DNA from: a virus
Direction: 5' to 3' (one strand)
DNA: 40,988 bases
IMG/VR virus record: IMGVR_UViG_3300043419_000291
Location: 1 to 40,988 of that record
How positions within the stretch are numbered: the stretch's first letter is position 1; the number at the start of each line of letters is the position of its first letter. The notes under the pieces are model-generated. The model saw nothing but the letters and a program-made list of their open reading frames with translations, had not been told where the DNA came from and ran no database searches. Shown in pieces: positions 15,429 to 21,625 of the stretch. Both the position numbers and the translations under genes were made by a program.

Positions 15429-15510
15429 GTCAGTGGGGGTAGGACAAGGAGAGAGCCAAAACCTACCGCCCATCTGACTGTCCCATCATAGCATAAGGAA
15501 CGGCTTATGC
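15429..15510 (-). promoter_or_regulatory. Two tandem intergenic hairpins before the exonuclease gene
   Basis: Two inverted repeats follow each other. GCATAAG/CTTATGC (15491-15497 and 15504-15510) is perfect, has a six-base loop and includes the stop codon of the upstream gene. The second, between 15429-15443 and 15462-15478, has about 14 paired bases with one bulge (GTCAG...GGTAGG against its complement). Neither is followed by a T run in the minus direction, so they are not classical terminators. They could be RNA processing, stability or attenuation elements. Confidence 0.55.
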
Positions 15511-15876
15511 ATTGACGTCATTGCCGCAGTGCGGACAAAGTTTTTCCTTTGCGACATATGGTTCATGCTCTACTGTATCGGAGAATGATATGTCCATATA
15601 AATCTTGCACCCGCTACGCGTTTGCTTGGTTCTAATAATAGCACCTGATTTATGTAGCACTGACAACACGCCACTTGCTGTGCCGTGATGCATGTCTGTT
15701 AGGTATGACAACTCTTGCCATGTTAATCCTTGGCGGATTTGTTTTAATAGTGCTAACGCTTTTTGCTGGTTGTTATATTCCTTGCCAGTGCGCAGATTTA
15801 CTAGTGCTCTCTCTTTACTAGTATCTGTGCCTGACCAACCAGCAGTACCGTTATAAGGCACATAGGCTGATGTCAT
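15505..15876 (-). CDS. Winged-helix DNA-binding protein with a C-terminal zinc knuckle
   Basis: A 123-residue protein. Residues about 38-93 form a helix-turn-helix with wing (ALALLKQIRQGLTWQELSYL, then ASGVLSVLHKSGAIIRT). The C terminus has CPHCGN (114-119), half of a zinc site. Such proteins are frequent in the early regions of actinophages and probably control transcription or help replication. It begins in an ATGA overlap with the upstream small gene and its stop lies inside a perfect hairpin. Confidence 0.75.
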   Translation of the reverse strand: MTSAYVPYNGTAGWSGTDTSKERALVNLRTGKEYNNQQKALALLKQIRQGLTWQELSYLTDMHHGTASGVLSVLHKSGAIIRTKQTRSGCKIYMDISFSDTVEHEPYVAKEKLCPHCGNDVNA

Positions 15877-16028
15877 TTAAGATTATCCTCATCAAGAGGC
15901 AGTGACCAGATATCTCCCCAACCATCTTCTTTGCGCTTGAGAGAAATCTTTCCGTCTGCTCGTACTTCAACTAAGAAGTACTCACCTTTGTCAATAAAGA
16001 TTGCTTGAGTAACCACTGGTAACTGCAT
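15873..16028 (-). CDS. Small hypothetical protein
   Basis: A 51-residue protein with a strand-rich N terminus (QAIFIDKGEYFLVEVRADG) and a C-terminal part with WGDIWSLPLDED. It overlaps its neighbours by TAATG at the start and ATGA at the end, so translation is likely coupled. No family recognised. Confidence 0.6.
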   Translation of the reverse strand: MQLPVVTQAIFIDKGEYFLVEVRADGKISLKRKEDGWGDIWSLPLDEDNLK

Positions 16029-16465
16029 TACTCTGCTTCTTCTACATCAAGTACTTCGATTACATCTACATCTATATCTGCAGCGTAACAATCAACTGAC
16101 ATGTTCTCTGTAATAACATTGTCAATCTCATCTTCATCTTCTGCATCTATTTCAAATGTACCAGTGATTGTGAATGTTCCACGATACTTGGTTGTAAGTT
16201 TTGCGCACCCGATAGCGTCGAGTAACTCATTAACTTCAGGCTTGCTGATTGTCTGCTCACCGTTACTCCATTCAACTTCACTGAAGAAGTCACGGACAGC
16301 ATTACGTAACTCACGCATTTCTTTGCGTTGATTGTCGTTGACTTGCTGGATTGCATCTATATCCTGCGTTCTCTTTTTGAAATGCAGAACTTCTGCTTCC
16401 GTATATGTTACTACTGATTGCGTAGTACCGTCGTCATTTGTTGTATTGATTGTGATTGTGTTCAT
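16028..16465 (-). CDS. Acidic coiled-coil hypothetical protein
   Basis: A 145-residue protein. The start at 16465 is chosen because GAGAGGG lies four bases upstream; upstream codons are open but run into a non-coding-like leader. Residues about 25-62 are predicted helical and charged (HFKKRTQDIDAIQQV, then RKEMRELRNAVRDFF). A beta segment follows (YRGTFTITGTFEIDAEDEDE), and the C terminus is very acidic (DVDVIEVLDVEEAE). The acidic tail could mimic DNA or bind a basic partner. No family recognised. Confidence 0.62.
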   Translation of the reverse strand: MNTITINTTNDDGTTQSVVTYTEAEVLHFKKRTQDIDAIQQVNDNQRKEMRELRNAVRDFFSEVEWSNGEQTISKPEVNELLDAIGCAKLTTKYRGTFTITGTFEIDAEDEDEIDNVITENMSVDCYAADIDVDVIEVLDVEEAE

Positions 16466-16501
16466 GTTTCCCTCTCGTTGTTTGTGTGTGCTCCGTGTTC
16501 G

Positions 16502-16587
16502 CCATTGGCGGAGCAACCCAATGGGATGTCCCTTATATAGAAAAAGATTAACCATATAAGTTCTGCGTTTACCCATGCTAAGGTAAA
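16502..16587 (-). promoter_or_regulatory. Leader region with two hairpins
   Basis: The 123 bases between the DUF932-like gene and the acidic coiled-coil gene carry no good gene. Two perfect inverted repeats are visible: TTTACC/GGTAAA (16568-16573 and 16582-16587) just after the upstream stop, and CCATTGG/CCAATGG (16502-16508 and 16518-16524) in the leader of the next gene. A TATATAAG stretch on the minus strand could be a -10 box, but no -35 box fits, so a promoter here is only possible. Confidence 0.4.
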
Positions 16588-16588
16588 T

Positions 16589-17611
16589 CTATGCAAGCAC
16601 TAGGCTTAGTGCTTTGTTTTTGATAGTGTCGTTACGACCACTGAGGGTGGCAACGGCAAGGCGTTCGGAGCCACCCGATGCATGATGGTCAGCGTATTCT
16701 ACCACTGCTTGCCATGCACCAAATGCTGTGCCTCGAATGTTTGCTTGTGTATCTGATTCATTGTATACCTGCCACGCCTTATCGCGTGCAGTGATAGCAA
16801 GAGTCTGTTGTCTACGCTCACCTTGTGAGAGCATGTGGTATGGCTTGTCCTCTACTGTAGTAGGCAAAGCCCATACACGCTTGAAGTAATCACGTACTTG
16901 TGCTGCTGATACCTCACGCTGTAGCAAGCCATCTGCTACCAACTCATACTCTTCGATTGCTTGGTATGTAAGTTGTGTGATGTTACGGATATCATTTACA
17001 GATAACTCTGAGTTACTTGTATGCTTCATAACATAAGTAAAGTCATTTGTTTTCTTGCCCTTGATTAATCCGTTGATTTGATTAGAGCAGAACAAACGCT
17101 CAATGATAGGGCGAATGCGTACTGCGCATGAACCATCATGTGATGATTGCACTAGCAAGAATGCAGCGTGTGGGTCATTGGCTACGTTCACACCAAGAGG
17201 TAGTTCCATAACCATCCAGATGTTAGCACCGTTATTGTACTCACCTGCTGCTGTATAGCGTGCATCACCTGAATCTACCAGTGTATCTAGCGCACTGAAT
17301 ACTTCCATGTTTTGCACTACCTTGTACTTGTCACCAACTACACCAATGACTTCATTAGTATTGTCTTTACCAAGTTTGATTACTGCTTGCTTCTTAGGTA
17401 CGGGATAGTAATCTGTTACTGTCTCGTATGCATTGACCTCATTGGAAACATATGCCTGCATATCTGCAAGCATTACATTCCAATCAAGACCAGCCTGTCG
17501 TGCAGCCTCTGATGCAGAGCCAGCACTTACTGCGGTGCCAGCCTTTACCCAAGCCTGCTTGTTTAGTTTAGCGACTGACTTGTTATTATATTCTTCACTT
17601 ACTTGTAGCAT
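16589..17611 (-). CDS. DUF932 phage/plasmid-like protein
   Basis: A 340-residue protein that matches the DUF932 (phage/plasmid-like TIGR03299) family in layout: PKKQAVIKLGKDNTNEVIGV, KYKVVQNMEVFSALDTLVDS, then IIERLFCSNQINGLIKGKK and a helical C-terminal part ending in the gene's NKALSLVLA. Length is in the usual range. The family is widespread in phages and plasmids; its function is not established, though early expression and a DNA-related role are often assumed. The start has AAGGAG well placed. A small hairpin follows the stop codon. Confidence 0.85.
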   Translation of the reverse strand: MLQVSEEYNNKSVAKLNKQAWVKAGTAVSAGSASEAARQAGLDWNVMLADMQAYVSNEVNAYETVTDYYPVPKKQAVIKLGKDNTNEVIGVVGDKYKVVQNMEVFSALDTLVDSGDARYTAAGEYNNGANIWMVMELPLGVNVANDPHAAFLLVQSSHDGSCAVRIRPIIERLFCSNQINGLIKGKKTNDFTYVMKHTSNSELSVNDIRNITQLTYQAIEEYELVADGLLQREVSAAQVRDYFKRVWALPTTVEDKPYHMLSQGERRQQTLAITARDKAWQVYNESDTQANIRGTAFGAWQAVVEYADHHASGGSERLAVATLSGRNDTIKNKALSLVLA

Positions 17612-17623
17612 TCTCTTCTCCTT

Positions 17624-17977
17624 TTACCATGACGCATAGTACTCGAACTCTTGGTCCTCTGTACTATTCTCGATTAGTTCGGTTAGTTTTTCTGCTGTGC
17701 TTTTGATGTTTTCCCAGTACCATTCATCTACTTCATTGCTACCAAAAAAGAATCCAGATTCAGGTGGCATTAATTCCCATGCTGTTTCTTCTCCACCTTT
17801 GATTACTTCAAGGCAATCGTCACGTAGATTGATTAGTGTTTGCATGTTGACATGTATTGGTCTGCAATCATCTACTGAATCTGTCTGTCTAATAATCCAG
17901 CCATGAATAGCATTAGCCTTACGCCAGTAAGCAACCTCATCAGTTGTCTTGCGGAATAAAAACATATCTAATCCCAT
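17624..17977 (-). CDS. Conserved phage hypothetical protein (MGLDMFLFR family)
   Basis: A 117-residue protein with the N terminus MGLDMFLFRK, then VAYWRKANAIHGWI, PPESGFFFGSNEVDEWYWEN and an aromatic end (FEYYASW). I recognise this pattern from many phage and bacterial hypothetical proteins, but no function is known to me. It has many Trp and acidic residues and no membrane segment. A strong ribosome binding site (AAAGGAG) precedes the ATG. It is 12 bases upstream of the DUF932-like gene. Confidence 0.75.
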   Translation of the reverse strand: MGLDMFLFRKTTDEVAYWRKANAIHGWIIRQTDSVDDCRPIHVNMQTLINLRDDCLEVIKGGEETAWELMPPESGFFFGSNEVDEWYWENIKSTAEKLTELIENSTEDQEFEYYASW

Positions 17978-17979
17978 GA

Positions 17980-18156
17980 TTACTCCTTTACCATTTCTCT
18001 TTCGTCTACCATATTCCTGCTTGTTCGAGTAGTAACCCCACGGTTTACTAGGTATGCCCTATACAGTTGGTCGTACTCATCTCGGTACTTGTTAGCAAGG
18101 AATGTCTTGGCATAACTTGCTGCTTGTGCTCGTATCTTTAGAGTATCGTTACTCAT
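17980..18156 (-). CDS. Small basic/helical phage protein
   Basis: A 58-residue protein, mainly helical and positively charged, with the core AKTFLANKYRDEYDQLYRAY followed by LVNRGV. This core resembles short proteins seen in many actinophage early regions. It starts within the end of the DUF4192-like gene (eight-base overlap) and its last codons include the AAAGGAG that serves the next gene. Function unknown. Confidence 0.65.
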   Translation of the reverse strand: MSNDTLKIRAQAASYAKTFLANKYRDEYDQLYRAYLVNRGVTTRTSRNMVDEREMVKE

Positions 18157-18655
18157 CAGTACTATCTCCGAAGATACCTGCTGTTACTTTAGGATGTAGT
18201 TCGGCACGCATCTTGGCAAAGCCATTGCGTTCCCAACCTATTCGGAACATACGTTGCAATAGAATGTTAAGTGAGTAAGTTGGCTGTGCATTTGTTAGTG
18301 TAAGGAATGCATCTGCTGTGTTGCCCTGTTCATACTGCAATGCAGCAAGCAAGCATGCTGGTCCACTGATGTAGATAGTATCTGTTGGTGCTGACTCAAG
18401 CAAGAACTGTAGTGTTTCCTCGAATCTATACTGTGTTATATCTAGCAGACCTAGTGCATAGTCACGCACTTGAATGTCTGTTAAGTAGAATAGTAGTTGG
18501 GCTACTGTAGCCTCATCTACATTGTCTCCTTGCTTGTGCGTCTCAAAGAAACGCTCAATCATTTCTGCTCCAGCACGCTGGATTGTTACATCCTCGTTGC
18601 CTACCAAATCACCCAACTCTACGAGTCGGTCATTGATTGTCATTGTCTGTGTCAT
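18149..18655 (-). CDS. DUF4192-like protein
   Basis: A 168-residue protein, start chosen at 18655 because AAGGAG lies just upstream. The part from VRDYALGLLDI through ISGPACLLAALQYEQGNTAD to YSLNILLQRMFRIG matches the C-terminal half of DUF4192, a family I know from actinobacteria and their phages. The N-terminal half (ERFFETHKQG, DEATVAQLLFYLTDIQ) is helical. Function is unknown. It supports an actinobacterial host. It overlaps both neighbours (ATGA and ATGAGTAA). Confidence 0.72.
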   Translation of the reverse strand: MTQTMTINDRLVELGDLVGNEDVTIQRAGAEMIERFFETHKQGDNVDEATVAQLLFYLTDIQVRDYALGLLDITQYRFEETLQFLLESAPTDTIYISGPACLLAALQYEQGNTADAFLTLTNAQPTYSLNILLQRMFRIGWERNGFAKMRAELHPKVTAGIFGDSTDE

Positions 18656-18813
18656 ATTCTCTCTCCTTCTGTTAGTGTTGTGTATACCCATGACCACGAC
18701 ATGTTGTTGCGGTTACGGGGTAGTGCATCTGCTATCGTTCTTAATGCCTCTTCATCATTCGATGCTTCGACATTGAACACTATACATACGCTATAGATGT
18801 TAGTACCATCCAT
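18652..18813 (-). CDS. Small hypothetical protein
   Basis: A 53-residue protein; the start at 18813 has GGAGG five bases upstream, while the longer open frame lies over the transglycosylase gene and is unlikely to be coding. The N terminus NIYSVCIVFNVEASNDEEAL looks like one strand and one helix of a small alpha/beta protein, ending WSWVYTTLTEGERI. It overlaps the transglycosylase gene by 14 bases and the DUF4192-like gene by ATGA. No family recognised. Confidence 0.6.
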   Translation of the reverse strand: MDGTNIYSVCIVFNVEASNDEEALRTIADALPRNRNNMSWSWVYTTLTEGERI

Positions 18814-19234
18814 TTTTCCTCCAATGTGACCATGCAATTGATGGCTTATCGTAACGATGAACAATATACGACAGCCCCTTCTCAATCTGGAGAGGGGCTG
18901 GAGTTCCAGGTTTTGTATTAAGAACTTGCGCAATACCATAAGCACTGGACTCAGGGTTATCTGCATGCATATTCCATGCCGACTCTTTACCCCATAGTTT
19001 ATTTAGTGAGCGCCATTCTGCTCTAGTCCATGTCGGATGATGTACCTTCATGTATGCAAGAGCGTATGCTTTAGCGCGTTGCTTGCTCCAGATAGTAGGA
19101 CCAAACTCTACACATTTCGGGTCATAGTTATCTTGGTTTGCTAGTTGTTTAATAGGTATACCTATAAGACTAGCCAGCGTTAGGATTGCTATGCCTATGC
19201 TTGCAAAGTATTTCTTGACGATACTAGTCAGCAT
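18800..19234 (-). CDS. Lytic transglycosylase-like protein with membrane anchor
   Basis: A 144-residue protein. Residues 11-29 are a hydrophobic signal or anchor segment (SIGIAILTLASLIGIPI). From about residue 72 the sequence matches actinobacterial lytic transglycosylases of the lysozyme-like fold: LNKLWGKESAWNMHADNP with probable catalytic E84, then SSAYGIAQVL, LSYIVHRYDKPSIAWSH and the terminal NGWY. It would cleave the glycan strands of peptidoglycan outside the membrane. It is unusual that it lies in the early minus-strand unit and not with the endolysin at 8478. The ATG overlaps the upstream small gene by 11 bases. Confidence 0.82.
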   Translation of the reverse strand: MLTSIVKKYFASIGIAILTLASLIGIPIKQLANQDNYDPKCVEFGPTIWSKQRAKAYALAYMKVHHPTWTRAEWRSLNKLWGKESAWNMHADNPESSAYGIAQVLNTKPGTPAPLQIEKGLSYIVHRYDKPSIAWSHWRKNGWY

Positions 19235-19355
19235 AGATTACATCAAATGGTTCGTCTGGTAGATTGCATACGCATTCAAAGATAAAGTTACCGCAGTCAT
19301 CACACTCTTGGTCTTTACCTAATGCTATGTCATCCTCTTGTCTTGGTTCTGTCAT
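19224..19355 (-). CDS. Very small acidic protein with CxxC and CxC
   Basis: A 43-residue acidic protein with CDDC (18-21) and CVC (28-30), which could bind one metal ion. It starts in an ATGA overlap and ends inside the transglycosylase gene (11-base overlap). The coupling and an upstream AGGGG-like site support expression. No family recognised. Confidence 0.55.
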   Translation of the reverse strand: MTEPRQEDDIALGKDQECDDCGNFIFECVCNLPDEPFDVIYAD

Positions 19356-19570
19356 AGTAGTTTCCCCTTTATGGTAGATTCTATTACATCTGCTGTGTCA
19401 TGATGACCTGCTTCTGCTTCATCATATGATTGGTATCTGCGTGTAAACTCTGGCACTTCTGCATCATGTTCATCAAAGACCATAGTTTCATATAGGTCTA
19501 AGCCATATGCAAAGGGCAATGCTACTGTAGATACTTGCAGTTTTCCTATGCTTGTCTTTAGATTCATCAT
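19352..19570 (-). CDS. Conserved-looking phage hypothetical protein
   Basis: A 72-residue protein with the pattern YGLDLYETMVFDEHD, then RRYQSYDEAEAGHHDTADVI. This ETMVF...Y-x-T/S-x2-EA-x2-GH pattern occurs in small proteins of many actinophages, as far as I recall. Two adjacent ATG codons are possible starts. It overlaps the upstream membrane protein gene and the downstream gene by four bases each. Function unknown. Confidence 0.65.
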   Translation of the reverse strand: MMNLKTSIGKLQVSTVALPFAYGLDLYETMVFDEHDAEVPEFTRRYQSYDEAEAGHHDTADVIESTIKGKLL

Positions 19571-19737
19571 CGTCTTGTTGTCCTCTCGTAGTGTTCACGG
19601 GTACGGCGAAGCCTTGTGCGTAGGAATTTATTATTCTGTTGTAGTTGGTAGTTAGCAATTGTAGTTACAATTATTAATATGATTGCTGTTGCTAGGGCGA
19701 TAGACATACCTAGCACTTCTGACATAGATAGATACAT
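19567..19737 (-). CDS. Small membrane protein with a basic tail
   Basis: A 56-residue protein with one transmembrane helix (about residues 9-29, with IALATAIILIIVTTIANY) and a strongly basic C-terminal tail (RTRLRRTREHYERTTRR). An AAGGAG-type site precedes the ATG. It is the first gene after a probable terminator, in the same run as the membrane-anchored transglycosylase. Function unknown. Confidence 0.65.
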   Translation of the reverse strand: MYLSMSEVLGMSIALATAIILIIVTTIANYQLQQNNKFLRTRLRRTREHYERTTRR

Positions 19738-19798
19738 AATTCTCTCCTTGAAATATAATGGACTCGCCGATGTCTGAACTTATACCCAAACACCAGCC

Positions 19799-19840
19799 AA
19801 AAAAAAGAGGGTAAGTGAGTGGCTCAGGGGAACCACCCAC
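19799..19840 (-). terminator. Probable intrinsic terminator in the early unit
   Basis: Read on the minus strand, an 11-bp stem (19830-19840 with 19815-19825, including two G-U pairs) encloses a four-base loop. It is followed after about eight bases by eight T residues (19806-19799). The gap before the T run is longer than usual. It lies between the OB-fold gene and the small membrane protein gene and could reduce transcription of downstream genes. Confidence 0.6.
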
Positions 19841-19851
19841 CTACCTAATCT

Positions 19852-20196
19852 TTAAGCGTTAACTTCTACAGCATGCACTTCCAACTGAAGTTGCGGTGCA
19901 TATTGCTTATCACGAGGCACATCTCGATGGTCAAATCGAGTACGCATACGACCTGTTAGCGTGATAGGCATAGAAGTTTCTGTTCCAGCCTTAGTTGCTC
20001 CGAGAATCTCACCTACTGTGGATTCATCTAGTGCCACGATATTCATACCGACTACATAGATTAGTCGGTCTGCTGAACCGTCTGAGGTACGGCTTACATC
20101 GCGCTGGTCAAACCAACCTGTTAGTAACGTACCTTTTTCGTTCTTATATGTTTTAACGTTCTTGATAGTGCCTGTGATAGTGATTTCGTTTTTCAT
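19852..20196 (-). CDS. OB-fold protein, single-stranded-DNA-binding candidate
   Basis: A 114-residue protein with the alternating beta pattern expected of an OB fold: ITITGTIKNVKTYKNEKG, LLTGWFDQRDV, IYVVGMNIVALDES, then MPITLTGRMRTRFDHRD and a final strand LQLEVHAVEV. This layout, with several aromatic and basic residues on strands, fits a phage single-stranded-DNA-binding protein, which the replication module otherwise lacks. It has no acidic tail. A good ribosome binding site (GGAG) is present. A probable terminator follows it. The assignment rests on the pattern alone. Confidence 0.6.
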   Translation of the reverse strand: MKNEITITGTIKNVKTYKNEKGTLLTGWFDQRDVSRTSDGSADRLIYVVGMNIVALDESTVGEILGATKAGTETSMPITLTGRMRTRFDHRDVPRDKQYAPQLQLEVHAVEVNA

Positions 20197-20237
20197 CTTA
20201 CTCTCCTTAGTTAGTTGATTGATTTACTTACTTGGCT

Positions 20238-20267
20238 GGCAAGCCCGCCAAAGGCGACGGGCTTGCC
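20238..20267. promoter_or_regulatory. Perfect 10-bp intergenic hairpin
   Basis: GGCAAGCCCG (20238-20247) is perfectly complementary to CGGGCTTGCC (20258-20267), with a ten-base loop. It lies in the 83-base gap between the zinc-finger gene and the OB-fold gene. There is no T run on either strand, so it is a weak candidate for termination and a better one for RNA processing or stability. Confidence 0.7.
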
Positions 20268-20279
20268 TGCTTTGAATGC

Positions 20280-20927
20280 CTATCTGACATTCAATTCTAG
20301 TGGTTTGTCACACGCTTGGCAGTCATTGAATGCCTTGGGTGTGAGTAGATTGCACCAGTGGCACTGAACTTCTCGTGCTCGCTGGCGTTGGTCATCAAGT
20401 TCCCAATATTCCTCATAAACTCCGCCGTCTATTAGTTGTGCGATTGGTGGCAAGAACTCGCTACGGGTTACTGGTTCGTCTGTGTCTATGAACTTCACAG
20501 CGAGTTCTATTAGGAACATTGATTCCTCTCTCCATTTTTCTATCATGATTGCTCTCCTTTTCGGTGGACTTACATATGTAACTGATGCGACCCACTCGCT
20601 TGCCGAGGGAGCATCAGATGTATCTATAGACAGACAGTGACCTTCACCTAGTCTGTCGTCCTCATGTAGGTTCCAAGCATTGTCATCTGACTTGGACTCG
20701 TCATTCTTTAAGCAAGTGGCACACTTGCCTGCTTGGTAGTTGGTAGCCTCAAGCATGGCTGTATCTGCACATGTTTGGCAGTATCCAACTGGGTAGCCTT
20801 TAGCCTTGTCTTGTGCGAGAACTGAGCACTCGTAACAAGGCTTGCTTCTATCGAGACCTTGGTCTCGCTGTATCACCATGCATTCGTAGCAGGTGTTCTG
20901 GACGCTGATGCCCATGGATTCGGTCAT
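20280..20927 (-). CDS. Multi-CxxC zinc-binding protein
   Basis: A 215-residue protein with six CxxC pairs: 13-16, 31-34, 50-53, 69-72, then 189-192 and 203-206. The four N-terminal pairs would make two zinc sites and the two C-terminal pairs a third. The middle (about 105-185) is a helical region without cysteines. AAGGAGG stands five bases before the ATG, and the gene overlaps the upstream one by ATGA. It is the second gene of the early unit. A nucleic-acid- or protein-binding role, perhaps in takeover of host functions, is plausible; the family is not recognised. Confidence 0.7.
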   Translation of the reverse strand: MTESMGISVQNTCYECMVIQRDQGLDRSKPCYECSVLAQDKAKGYPVGYCQTCADTAMLEATNYQAGKCATCLKNDESKSDDNAWNLHEDDRLGEGHCLSIDTSDAPSASEWVASVTYVSPPKRRAIMIEKWREESMFLIELAVKFIDTDEPVTRSEFLPPIAQLIDGGVYEEYWELDDQRQRAREVQCHWCNLLTPKAFNDCQACDKPLELNVR

Positions 20928-21109
20928 GCTTCCTCCTTATATCCACTGCACTCTGGTTCGTGCATGTTAGAGCCGTCACACTCTGGACAATGGATGAACT
21001 TGAACTCTGCGTTCATATCGCCGAGACTGCCAGCACCGCCTGTTAGGTAGTAGCAACCGCACTCAAGCCAGTTCTGAACACCACATACTCTACACTGTAT
21101 AGTTTCCAT
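20924..21109 (-). CDS. Small cysteine-rich zinc-finger protein, first early gene
   Basis: A 61-residue protein with seven cysteines: C6/C9 (CRVC), C17/C19 (CGC), C41/C44 (CPEC) and C54. It would form one or two zinc sites. It is the first gene downstream of the divergent regulatory region, so it is probably among the earliest expressed. The next gene starts in its stop (ATGA) and is also zinc-finger rich. No family recognised. Confidence 0.68.
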   Translation of the reverse strand: METIQCRVCGVQNWLECGCYYLTGGAGSLGDMNAEFKFIHCPECDGSNMHEPECSGYKEEA

Positions 21110-21625
21110 GATTACCTTTCTGTGTTAGAGAGATTCTAACTACACAATACAGACCAGCATAGACTGTGCAGACTGTCAAGCCCTGCTCTTTTCAAGGGCT
21201 TGATAGACAAGCAGGATATGCTATAGCCATGCAACCGCCCGCAGTATATGCAGTTAAACTGGGCGCAGTACAGAAAGGTTTTTACTGCGTCTAGACTGTC
21301 GTCTGTCAAGCACGCAGACTATCTGTACCATAGAGTCGCAGACTAATAATCTGTGGGTCTAAATGACCCCAGATTGTTAAATATGTTTGTTAATATAGTA
21401 GAGTATCTCTACCAAATTTATTTCTGTACAGTAGTACCCCCTAGTCTGACCTGCAGTTTTATAATAGTTCTATAGAAAGTGTTCGTTTGACCTGTTTGAA
21501 CGGATTAATATATATAGAGAACAAAATATATTCGCAAGTCTTTTTATAGCCTTGCTCATACTGTTACAATAGACTGTACTAAACTGCTACAAGGCAGGTG
21601 AATACTGTCCATACTAGGGGGCTAG
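21110..21625. promoter_or_regulatory. Divergent non-coding control region
   Basis: About 516 bases with no credible gene separate the minus-strand early unit from the plus-strand late unit. The heptamer AGACTGT occurs four times (21161, 21170, 21293, 21571), with related AGACTA at 21316 and 21340 and an inverted AGTCTG at 21443. A composite, TAGACTGT then CTGTCAAGC, occurs at 21160-21181 and 21292-21311; read on the minus strand each copy contains TTGACA. A hairpin of 12 base pairs with one mismatch lies at 21173-21206. The stretch also contains very AT-rich parts. Promoters, operators and possibly the replication origin should lie here. Confidence 0.7.
21487..21516 (+). promoter_or_regulatory. 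Candidate late promoter for the terminase unit
   Basis: TTGACC (21487-21492) is followed after 16 to 18 bases by TATATA/TATATAG (21509-21516), close to the primary-sigma consensus. It overlaps a direct repeat GTTTGA (nine-base spacing), which might be an operator. The terminase start is about 110 bases downstream. Confidence 0.4.

Noticed and set aside
19652-19840. 62-residue open frame on the minus strand
   Set aside because: It runs through the probable terminator and overlaps the small membrane protein gene in another frame; no ribosome binding site or coupling.
9258-21109. Integrase, excisionase or repressor genes
   Set aside because: No tyrosine or serine recombinase motifs and no repressor of a known type were recognised. 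The winged-helix protein at 15505 is embedded in the replication genes and does not look like a lysogeny switch.
21110-21625. A tRNA or CRISPR array in the divergent region
   Set aside because: No cloverleaf with a T-loop-like GTTCGAATC was found, and the repeated heptamers are irregularly spaced and too short for CRISPR repeats. I saw no tRNA or CRISPR array elsewhere in the window either.
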